Notes under the pieces: model-generated
What the model was told of the DNA's origin: nothing
What the model saw: only the letters and a program-made list of their open reading frames with translations
Database searches by the model: none
Made by a program: the position numbers and the translations under genes
Shown: piece after piece, positions 1 to 5,810 of the stretch
Layout: every line of letters starts with the position of its first letter
How positions within the stretch are numbered: the stretch's first letter is position 1
DNA from: Chloroflexi bacterium RBG_16_48_8
Lineage (GTDB): Bacteria; Chloroflexota; Anaerolineae; Anaerolineales; E44-bin32
Reading direction: 5' to 3'
Assembly: GCA_001795115.1 (NCBI GenBank)
Contig: MGNI01000019.1
Location: forward strand, 14,004-20,325
Length of the DNA stretch: 6,322 bases

Positions 1-422
1 TCGACACACCGATGAGGCTCAGAGGGTGAGGCGGGTGCGATGATGATACCCGGCTGAGAGCATGTTGTCACATGAAAAAACCCGGGGCCATTCGAATCAG
101 CCATCTCATCCATATAAATGGACGAAGAACCTGCAACAGCAACTTTCTTAACAGAGACGACGCGAGCCTCTTGTTCCTGGTCCTCGTTTACACATTCCCC
201 CCCAAATAATGCCATGCATTCTTCAGGGTTCCATTCCCCAGTTACAGCATACCGGATTCCATGTCTGGCTGCATTCTCGACACTCAGAAAGCTGAAGACG
301 ATCCGACCTACCTCGATGATGCCCAGAATCAGAGCCAATAATAAAGGCATTATAAGCAAAAATTCAACCAATGCTTGCCCTGCGGATTTCCGATACCCTC
401 TAAACATATTCAACGTATTCAA
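1..422 (-). CDS. TadE-like minor pseudopilin, 3' end cut by window edge
   Basis: The gene runs off the left edge; 140 codons are visible from a TTG at 420-422. The N-terminus is prepilin-like: a short basic head (RGYRKSAG), then Q-A-L-V-E-F and a hydrophobic run (residues about 21-38, with Pro26). If cleavage follows Gly15, Glu20 falls at +5, as in type IV and Tad pseudopilins. The periplasmic or extracellular part begins 'SVENAARHGIRYAVTGEWNP' (47-66) and has Cys69, Cys77, Cys121 and Cys139, which could form disulfides. It aligns throughout with the complete TadE-like protein at 5205-3871. In Tad systems TadE/TadF are minor pseudopilins of the inner membrane needed for Flp pilus assembly. 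TTG is preferred because AGGAG lies 5 nt before it; the ATG at 407 is 20 nt from that site. Unlike its paralogue it keeps Gly at the predicted cleavage position. The family call is firm; a role in a Tad pilus is inferred. Confidence 0.85.
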   Translation of the reverse strand, partial: MNTLNMFRGYRKSAGQALVEFLLIMPLLLALILGIIEVGRIVFSFLSVENAARHGIRYAVTGEWNPEECMALFGGECVNEDQEQEARVVSVKKVAVAGSSSIYMDEMADSNGPGFFHVTTCSQPGIIIAPASPSEPHRCV

Positions 423-427
423 TACGT

Positions 428-432
428 CTCCT
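428..432 (-). promoter_or_regulatory. Ribosome binding site that selects a TTG start
   Basis: AGGAG on the minus strand ends 5 nt before TTG (420-422). Two later in-frame candidates, TTG at 411-413 and ATG at 405-407, are 14 and 20 nt away, beyond normal Shine-Dalgarno spacing. The TTG start adds five residues (MNTLN) before the Met encoded by the ATG. Confidence 0.6.
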
Positions 433-612
433 ACAAAAACAAAACTATTAAAAAAAAGCTTCAACACATACAGTTTATCTACTTCAGAGCGGTAGAGCCT
501 TACAATCCATTTTCAAGGCAAGGTCTTGAGTGGGATTTATTACTTGAGTCGTTAGGTAATTGAAAAGTAGCAGTGGAAAGTGGTCTTAAGTTTGAGCGTG
601 CACTTCCATTCT

Positions 613-648
613 CCCAGACATGGATCGCCAGGTCTTATCCATGACGGG
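613..648 (-). terminator. Hairpin just after the response regulator gene
   Basis: Immediately after the regulator's TAA the minus strand reads CATGGAT, 11 nt, ATCCATG (619-625 with 637-643), a perfect 7-bp stem. Across a small internal loop, GGG (646-648) can pair with CCC (613-615). No T-run follows, so this is not a standard intrinsic terminator. It may protect the 3' end of the kinase-regulator mRNA or mark a factor-dependent stop. Confidence 0.4.
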
Positions 649-649
649 C

Positions 650-1333
650 TTAGGGCTCAAATCGATAACCATAGCTACGTACGCTCAGGATATGTTGAGG
701 ATGAAGGGGATCCGCTTCGATTTTTTGACGGAGAAGCCAGATAAACCTTCGCAGCGCGCTCCCTTTGGGATCATAATGTGCTCCCCAGACCTCAAGGGTC
801 AACTGTTGACGAGAGACGGCCTCACCGGCTCTGCGGCAAAGTGCGGTTAAGAGACGGAATTCCGTTTGGGTTAAGGTGAGAAGTTCATCCTTCAACCTAA
901 CCTCCCTCCTGCGGAGGTCAACAGTGACAGGGCCAGCAGACAAGATTTTCTCGTCTTCCTTAAACCCCTTCAAGGTCCGAGCAAGGACGGCCTTCACCCT
1001 AGCTGTCAGCTCAGCTAAACTGAAAGGCTTGACCACATAATCATCAACACCGAGGCGAAATCCCCTCATCTTATCCGCTTCATTGGACTTAGCCGTGAGC
1101 AGGATGATGGGTGTATCCGCCATCTCACGAATGCGTGCGCAAACTTCCCATCCGTCCATGCCGGGCATCATGATATCCAGAACAACGAGATCAGGTCGCT
1201 CTGAATAGAAGGCTTTTAAGGCCTTGGTGCCCCCATCGACGGTGATGACGTTAAAACCATCCCCTTCTAAATATTCCTTTAAAAACTTTAGAAGCGTTTT
1301 ATCATCATCAATAATCAGCAGTTTAGACGACAT
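650..1333 (-). CDS. OmpR/PhoB-type DNA-binding response regulator
   Basis: A 227-residue, full-length two-domain regulator. Residues 1-120 form the receiver domain: acidic pocket at Asp9-Asp10, phospho-acceptor Asp53 in 'VLDIMMPGMDG', switch Thr80 in 'LLTAK', aromatic switch Tyr99 and Lys102 in 'VKPF'. Residues about 130-227 are the winged-helix DNA-binding domain, with 'LTLTQTEFRLLTAL' and the typical end 'ILSVRSYGYRFEP'. All catalytic residues are present, so it should be phosphorylated normally. The start at 1333 has AGGA six bases upstream (1340-1343). The frame stays open to a TTG at 1459, but that would overlap the kinase's 3' end and add an unlikely leader. It lies 88 bp after the kinase on the same strand, so the two are the natural pair. 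Targets are unknown; the flanking TadE-like genes are candidates by position only. Confidence 0.96.
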   Translation of the reverse strand: MSSKLLIIDDDKTLLKFLKEYLEGDGFNVITVDGGTKALKAFYSERPDLVVLDIMMPGMDGWEVCARIREMADTPIILLTAKSNEADKMRGFRLGVDDYVVKPFSLAELTARVKAVLARTLKGFKEDEKILSAGPVTVDLRRREVRLKDELLTLTQTEFRLLTALCRRAGEAVSRQQLTLEVWGAHYDPKGSALRRFIWLLRQKIEADPLHPQHILSVRSYGYRFEP

Positions 1334-1357
1334 CGTAGTTCCTGACTTCGAGAAATC

Positions 1358-1377
1358 ACAGGAGGTTTTCGTCCTGT
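1358..1377 (-). other. Small inverted repeat between kinase and regulator genes
   Basis: ACAGGA, 8 nt, TCCTGT forms a perfect 6-bp stem in the 88-bp gap, about 14 bases before the regulator's AGGA. It could tune translation or mRNA cleavage, giving different amounts of kinase and regulator. A stem this short could also arise by chance. Confidence 0.25.
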
Positions 1378-1421
1378 AGGCCGAAACAGTGCAGTTCCAA
1401 GCCATTCCATATGAGTAGTCT

Positions 1422-3605
1422 TTATGCCTCCACGGAACGACCAGGCAACCAGAATTCAACGATCGTCCCGCCCTTTGGGCTTCCTATAATCCGTATGCCT
1501 CCACCCATAAGATCGAGAAAACGTTTTGCCAGATTTAACCCCAAACCTCGACCATAGACTTTTCGGGAATCCCTCGTATCCAATCGATAGAACATCTCAA
1601 AGACGTCCTCTCGCTCATGTTCGGGGATTCCTGGACCACAATCCATCACATGAAACAGGATCTTCGAGTCCTGTTCCGAAACCCGAATTATCACATCACC
1701 CGCAGGGGCATATTTAAGAGCATTGTCGACCAAATGGAATACGATGCTATGCAAAGCCTGCTCATCTGCCGAGATCAATGGTAATGATTTTGGGATATCT
1801 ACACGTAACCGATCATACCCAGATTGATTGGAAAATCTCTTAACCACATCCTCAATGATTTTAGCTGCCGAGATTGGCCGGATCTGAAGCTGAAATTTCC
1901 CAGCCTCTAAAGCGGATAAATCCAGGATCATCTCGACAAAACTCGAGAGCCTTTCAGTTTCCTGTAAAATCAATTCGAGCGAATCACGAGCGTTCTGAAT
2001 GAGTTCGGGTGCACCCCGCAAAAGGACTTCCAATCCAGTCCGTATGTTCGTTAGCGGTGCCCGAAGCTCGTGAGAGACGAGGGCGACAAAATCTGATTTC
2101 AATTGGTCCAAGGCTTTCAATTCTTCGTTCAATTGTGCCAGGTGCGAGACCATGTCTTCTAGCTCTTGGGTTCGATCCTCTACCTTCGCCTCCAATTCAC
2201 GGTTTAAGCGTCGAAGGTCCTCCTCTGTTTCAGCCAATTGCTGTAGTGCATTTCGAAGCTCCGCTTCCCGAAGTTTCGTCTCTGTCAGGTCATGAGCGAT
2301 GGCTGCAAATAGCTGCGTATCATGTTGTTCATCCAGAATACGCCTAATGGAAAGCGAAACTGGAAGGGTTATTCCATCCATATGGAAAAATTGGGCATCG
2401 CCAGACCAACCCATCTCGGAGGCGACGACAAGAATCTCATCTAAGGATGCATTGGCTCGTAAAAAGTCCTCAACCTTAGGAAGCGACTTCTGATCTGGAT
2501 CCATACCGAGAAAAGATTGCAGTGCTGGATTTACCAAACGAATCCTCCCTTTAGAATCAACAGTAAAGGCAAAATCAGTCGTTGAATTTACCAGCTCGGC
2601 ATGCTGTCGAATTTCCGATTGCCCAGCGATCGCTCCCTGACGAGCAATCATGAGGAATGCCATAAGGATAAGTCCAGGTAAAGAGATCTCATCAAGTTCC
2701 CCTGAAAGACTCCAATCCACAGCTACGAAACTTATGACGATCGAAACCATAGCAAGGGGAAGTAGCGATTCAAATCGGACTTGAAATCGTCGTATGAGAT
2801 CGAAGATAAGATGTCCTTCAGACTCCACAACACGATGGAAATGGCCAAAACCAACGATTATGAGAAGACCCACAAGCATCCAACCCGCTTCGAAAAAACC
2901 ATAAGTAAAGTTGAAAATCCCGAACTGTTGATAACTGTAGAATAAGTCAATTGTTGTAAGAAGGATTGCTGCTGCACCTAAGATTAAAAAACCCATCCTT
3001 TCTATGGATGAATTGGTGATGAGAAGTAATCTAAAAAGCAAGGCAACCAACAGCAAATCAAAAGCCACCCTTGCCTCTATCCATGTTGCCGTAATTGGGT
3101 CTGCAAATCCAACCCGGATAATAGGTCTTAGAAAGATCAACCAAAAGAGGATCATCGTTCCTACGCAAAGCAGACTAACATCCAGCCAAGCCCGAATCCG
3201 CCCAAATAGCCTTTCCTTCGAACCCGGGTAAATCACAAACGTTACAAAGATTGCAATCGAGCCTGCATTTCTCAGTAAGTCTGCAATGGAAGGTATGGGC
3301 AACTCTGAGAAATACACAAGCCTTATTAGAGCCTCAAGAAGGTATGCCAGGACCCATAATAACAATCCAATGCCAAGAACCATCCACGAGCGGCTGATTT
3401 CACCCGGTGAAAATTCACGCGATGCCTTAAATGTAATCAGCACGGCACCCGTAAATACGCCTATCACACCCAGTGAACCGAAGACGTGTAAAACAATGGA
3501 GGTATTCAGAACCAACTGTAGAATGCCAAACAGGAAGATGGCTGCAGTCCCTGTATATGGCCAGAAATTCAATATGCGACTTCGGAGGAATGCCAATTTA
3601 GCCAT
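1422..3605 (-). CDS. Membrane PAS sensor histidine kinase
   Basis: A 727-residue protein. Residues 1 to about 320 hold eight to ten hydrophobic segments (about 14-37, 41-59, 74-98, 110-127, 140-160, 180-197, 205-224, 236-255, 281-298, 307-321). This is an integral membrane sensor with no large extracellular domain. A PAS domain follows at about 330-445, ending in the 'HDLTE' typical of PAS/PAC. A coiled coil (about 445-503) takes the place of HAMP. The HisKA domain has phospho-acceptor His512 in 'SHELRAPLTN'. The ATPase domain carries the N box (Asp627-Asn628, 'HLVDNALKYA'), G1 ('DCGPGIP', 655-661), F box ('FEMFYR') and G2 ('GRGLGLNLAKR', 685-695), all intact. It should phosphorylate the regulator encoded next. 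The signal is unknown; the membrane part loosely recalls the multi-TM input domain ('PS.ADL') of some GGDEF and kinase proteins. The ATG at 3605 is preferred over an in-frame TTG at 3656, but no Shine-Dalgarno precedes it. Confidence 0.95.
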   Translation of the reverse strand: MAKLAFLRSRILNFWPYTGTAAIFLFGILQLVLNTSIVLHVFGSLGVIGVFTGAVLITFKASREFSPGEISRSWMVLGIGLLLWVLAYLLEALIRLVYFSELPIPSIADLLRNAGSIAIFVTFVIYPGSKERLFGRIRAWLDVSLLCVGTMILFWLIFLRPIIRVGFADPITATWIEARVAFDLLLVALLFRLLLITNSSIERMGFLILGAAAILLTTIDLFYSYQQFGIFNFTYGFFEAGWMLVGLLIIVGFGHFHRVVESEGHLIFDLIRRFQVRFESLLPLAMVSIVISFVAVDWSLSGELDEISLPGLILMAFLMIARQGAIAGQSEIRQHAELVNSTTDFAFTVDSKGRIRLVNPALQSFLGMDPDQKSLPKVEDFLRANASLDEILVVASEMGWSGDAQFFHMDGITLPVSLSIRRILDEQHDTQLFAAIAHDLTETKLREAELRNALQQLAETEEDLRRLNRELEAKVEDRTQELEDMVSHLAQLNEELKALDQLKSDFVALVSHELRAPLTNIRTGLEVLLRGAPELIQNARDSLELILQETERLSSFVEMILDLSALEAGKFQLQIRPISAAKIIEDVVKRFSNQSGYDRLRVDIPKSLPLISADEQALHSIVFHLVDNALKYAPAGDVIIRVSEQDSKILFHVMDCGPGIPEHEREDVFEMFYRLDTRDSRKVYGRGLGLNLAKRFLDLMGGGIRIIGSPKGGTIVEFWLPGRSVEA

Positions 3606-3611
3606 AGTGTG

Positions 3612-3640
3612 ATTATATGGCCCAGCCAATACCCCCGCAA
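3612..3640 (-). promoter_or_regulatory. Candidate promoter giving a leaderless kinase mRNA
   Basis: A perfect TATAAT (3612-3617) lies 17 bp after TTGCGG (3635-3640, 3 of 6 matches to the -35 consensus) on the minus strand. Only CACACT separates TATAAT from the kinase ATG, so transcription would start at or next to the A of the start codon. That fits the absence of a Shine-Dalgarno. If translation instead began at TTG 3656, these bases would be coding. Confidence 0.45.
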
Positions 3641-3708
3641 GATAGCTGAAATCCAATGATGTAGTCCAAAAAATGTTGCATCATCTACGCTCAGGTCGAA
3701 AGATGGGA

Positions 3709-3737
3709 GGTGTGAGACCGTATTGTCGTCTCACGCC
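3709..3737 (+). terminator. Strong hairpin, terminator-like on the plus strand
   Basis: GTGAGAC (3712-3718) and GTCTCAC (3728-3734) form a perfect 7-bp stem around 9 nt. Plus-strand RNA adds a G-U pair and two G-C pairs (GG at 3709-3710, CC at 3736-3737), for 10 bp in all, followed by TTTCTTTACTT. The minus-strand form has the same core but a C-A mismatch and no T-run. No plus-strand gene ends here. It may still fold at the 3' end of the minus-strand TadE-like transcript, about 135 nt past its stop. Confidence 0.4.
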
Positions 3738-3816
3738 TTTCTTTACTTAGCACGATAGGGATATTGCAGAATAAAAATAATGCTCATGGAATCCAACAGC
3801 TCCCCACTGCAGTAGA

Positions 3817-3838
3817 GCGATCAGAGATCGTACTTTTT
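3817..3838 (+). terminator. Short hairpin plus T-run, weak terminator candidate
   Basis: CGATC, AGA, GATCG (3818-3830), extendable by one G-U pair at 3817/3831 on the plus strand, is followed by AC and TTTTT. As with the larger hairpin nearby, the T-run is correct only for plus-strand transcripts. The stem is small, so chance is a real possibility. Confidence 0.2.
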
Positions 3839-3870
3839 CAAAATCCTGTCTCCCAGAACACCTCACAAGA

Positions 3871-5205
3871 TCAATCCGGTGGTGGCACAGGAGAGTTTAA
3901 GACAGTAGGAATGGGCGTATTGGTCTTGGTGGGTTGGGGAGTCCATGTAGGACTTGGCGTATTTGTTGGCTTTTGGGTTTTCGTAGGTCTGGGCGCCCTG
4001 GTAGGATAAGGCGTCGGGCTTGGACCTGGGGTGTTGGTCGGTCGAGGTGTATTCGTTGGACCAGGTGTCCATGTCGGCCATGGGGTTCTGGTGGGCTGAA
4101 TCTCTAAATGTGCTGCGTCTGCTAAGGGACATTCCTGAGGCCAATTATCAAATTTAAAAACCAACCTTACAGAAAAATCACCACCGAATGGGGATAAGGC
4201 ATCCTCGAAATCCCCTCTCCACACTCCAGTGGAACGCCCTCCCAAGGGTATCCATAATCCACCCGTCACAACATCTCCAGCTGGATTGAAATAAACAGGT
4301 GGTTTAGCAATGTAATATTTCGAGAATCCAAAACTCATCCAATCCAAATAGGCTGGAGGGGAGTTGGTGACATTACGAGCGTGCAGTTCGGAGTTGGATA
4401 AATAAGCATTCATCGGATTATCATTTCTGACCCTCATAACAAGATCTTCACCCTGGAAACGTAAACCTGCTGATATCCTGATGAGATCACAATCAGGCGT
4501 AGGAGTGGGCGTGGTAGTTGGTGTGATAGAAGCAGTTGGAGTTATGGTTGGATTTTGAGCCGTGTTCGTCGGTTGAGGGGATGGAGGCACGAAATCTGGA
4601 GGTTCAATTTCAGGATGCATCACTCGATATCCTTCGACAACGGCCTCGCTCTTGGCTGATAAGCGTAGATGCGGCCAGATTGCGCTTAGGAATGGGGTAA
4701 GCACAGGGTGGTTATTCTCTACCACCACCATTACACGTTCACTTGGACGCCCTCCATTCTCTGCTGGCACACATTCATACATGCTGGAAGGATCTGTTGA
4801 ATCCGGTTCTATCAGGTCTTTGGGTCTACAAACGACCACATGAAAGAAACTGGGTTGCGTGGCATCGACCTGACCCTCTTTCACACGGACAATCGAACTG
4901 GAACCAGCCCAGACTGTGTCATGAATGGAATCAATCCTGGCCAAATCGAAGTCTGTATCATCCGAACAACCCCCAAGTGGACACTTATCTGGATTATATT
5001 CTCCAGTGACCGCGTATCGAACACCGAATCGAGCCCCATTCTCAATTGCCATCCAGGCATGTATCAATCGCGCGATCTCGATGATCACAAACAAAACAAG
5101 AAGCACAAACGGCAGAACAATGGCGAATTCTGTGAGGCTTTGAGAGGCAAAACTCCTTGAATGCTTCTTGCAAGGCAAAAGTCGGATTCTTGAGAACTTA
5201 GACAT
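3871..5205 (-). CDS. TadE-like pseudopilin with Pro/Thr stalks and extra beta domain
   Basis: Complete, 444 residues, about three times the usual TadE length. Residues 1-20 are a basic head; 'SQSLTEF' (21-27) begins a prepilin-like hydrophobic segment (about 27-49) with Glu26 at +5 if cleavage follows Ser21. The TadE-like outer domain (about 50-195) shares 'EN.AR.G.RYAVTGE.NP..C', 'AGSSSI' and 'FFHV..C' with the protein at the left edge. A Pro/Thr-rich linker (about 201-238) leads to a beta-rich domain bounded by Cys239 and Cys359. A tail of about 75 residues (370-444) follows, with 'PTNTP'-like units, ending PPPD. There is no LPxTG and no C-terminal membrane segment, so the N-terminus is the only anchor. 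ATG 5205 is chosen over an in-frame start at 5241 because AAGGTG precedes it closely. It probably displays the beta domain outside the membrane, perhaps on or near a Tad/Flp pilus (inference). Confidence 0.88.
   Translation of the reverse strand: MSKFSRIRLLPCKKHSRSFASQSLTEFAIVLPFVLLVLFVIIEIARLIHAWMAIENGARFGVRYAVTGEYNPDKCPLGGCSDDTDFDLARIDSIHDTVWAGSSSIVRVKEGQVDATQPSFFHVVVCRPKDLIEPDSTDPSSMYECVPAENGGRPSERVMVVVENNHPVLTPFLSAIWPHLRLSAKSEAVVEGYRVMHPEIEPPDFVPPSPQPTNTAQNPTITPTASITPTTTPTPTPDCDLIRISAGLRFQGEDLVMRVRNDNPMNAYLSNSELHARNVTNSPPAYLDWMSFGFSKYYIAKPPVYFNPAGDVVTGGLWIPLGGRSTGVWRGDFEDALSPFGGDFSVRLVFKFDNWPQECPLADAAHLEIQPTRTPWPTWTPGPTNTPRPTNTPGPSPTPYPTRAPRPTKTQKPTNTPSPTWTPQPTKTNTPIPTVLNSPVPPPD
3873..4098 (-). 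repeat. Degenerate Pro/Thr-coding repeat (C-terminal tail)
   Basis: This is the stretch coding for residues 370-444 of the TadE-like protein, a run of imperfect units such as PTxTP, PGPTNTP and RPTNTPG. At the DNA level the units vary in codon choice, so this is an old or selected low-complexity tail, not a fresh tandem duplication. Such tails in Chloroflexota exoproteins probably act as extended, possibly glycosylated stalks (inference). Confidence 0.6.
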
Positions 5206-5209
5206 TGGG

Positions 5210-5215
5210 CACCTT
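5210..5215 (-). promoter_or_regulatory. Ribosome binding site that selects the ATG at 5205
   Basis: The minus strand reads AGAAGAAGGTG just before the start, with AAGG ending 6 nt from the ATG. This favours the Met at 5205 over the in-frame start 12 codons upstream and gives a normal short basic prepilin head. Confidence 0.55.
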
Positions 5216-5352
5216 CTTCTAGAACCACGCGTGTCAGACACTGCTGGATCATGGAATTTCTCTCGGCCGACTCCAACTCATTACGAACAGTTGCTCACAG
5301 TGTTATCTGTTGGAATTTGAAGATGTTTTATGCTTCCTTCTTTTAGAGACGA

Positions 5353-5381
5353 GATATATTAACCAGGATATCGTACTTCAA
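5353..5381 (-). promoter_or_regulatory. Candidate promoter for the complete TadE-like gene
   Basis: TTGAAG (5376-5381), a 17-bp spacer and TATATC (5353-5358) each match 4 of 6 consensus bases. Transcription would begin near 5346, giving a leader of about 140 nt before the ATG at 5205. It is plausible from spacing and position, but the motif quality is ordinary. Confidence 0.3.
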
Positions 5382-5614
5382 ATAGCACCATTGCCTATGA
5401 TAGACGCGCCAAGAGCCTAAAACGATCGATTGCCCAAGACTAACAAGATGGTCTCGATTTGAAAGAGAAGCGCTTCCTTGATGTTATGATCCGTCTTGAT
5501 TGACAAATATTCTTTGGAGAGGTCCTGGCAAAAACCACTGGCTTGAACGCATTGAATCTAAATGGATCATATCATCATCAGAACGAGAAAAGGTTTCCTC
5601 CTTTTGTCCTAGTT

Positions 5615-5643
5615 GTTACAGATGGTGGTTCTTCCAATCTCAA
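5615..5643 (-). promoter_or_regulatory. Second, more distant promoter candidate
   Basis: TTGAGA (5638-5643, 5 of 6) and TGTAAC (5615-5620, 4 of 6) are 17 bp apart on the minus strand. It would give a leader of roughly 400 nt for the TadE-like gene. Listed as an alternative to the candidate at 5353-5381. Confidence 0.18.
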
Positions 5644-5810
5644 ACTGGATTAAAACCTGAGATTAAAGTGACCCTTCTTCTTGTGAAATCAACTCAACCG
5701 CGGCGATATGGAATGTTGGTGTAGAGAAAGGAAGGATGGCTCCGTGCTGCGAGTATGCCAGTCCACGAGAAGAACGAGGATCTTTTCGAGGACAACCTTC
5801 CTTACTTATC

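Larger units (their letters stand above)
5206..5810. other. Gap of about 600 bp with no convincing gene
   Basis: Every frame on both strands is broken or lacks start signals. The longest open stretch is on the plus strand (5500-5724, TTG start, 74 codons) and contains 'FCPSCYRWWFF'. It has no ribosome binding site and resembles no family I recognise. The part nearest 5205 is probably the leader of the TadE-like gene. I found no intrinsic terminator after the stop at 5811; only a direct CGAGGA repeat (5774-5779 and 5787-5792) stands out. It could be a regulatory gap or the remains of a lost gene. Confidence 0.5.

Noticed and set aside
118..495. Plus-strand 125-codon frame at the left end
   Set aside because: It lies antisense to the TadE-like gene, whose minus-strand protein has clear family motifs. 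The plus product shows none.
1334..1459. Longer start (TTG at 1459) for the response regulator
   Set aside because: The extra 42 residues are not receiver-like and would overlap the kinase gene; the ATG at 1333 has a well-placed AGGA.
3606..3656. Longer kinase start at TTG 3656
   Set aside because: Its upstream site is weak, and the extra residues overlap a perfect TATAAT. Kept only as an alternative.
3657..3686. ATGATG/CATCAT inverted repeat upstream of the kinase promoter, possible operator
   Set aside because: Arms are only 6 bp with an 18-nt spacer; OmpR-type regulators usually bind direct repeats. Too weak to annotate.
3764..4009. Plus-strand frame coding a striking Gly/Val-rich hydrophobic run
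   Set aside because: It is the antisense reading of the Pro/Thr-rich tail; proline and threonine codons read backward give Gly, Val and Trp. The minus-strand frame is long and domain-consistent.
3873..4098. Possible CRISPR or tandem DNA repeat
   Set aside because: Units are irregular and coding, with no constant repeat and spacer lengths; it is a protein low-complexity tail.
5500..5505. Perfect TTGACA on the plus strand
   Set aside because: No -10-like hexamer lies 16-18 bp downstream and no plus-strand gene follows.
5500..5724. Plus-strand 74-codon frame with a CPxC motif, possible zinc-ribbon or transposase remnant
   Set aside because: It has a TTG start with no ribosome binding site, only one Cys pair, and no recognisable transposase residues. 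Not supported as a gene.
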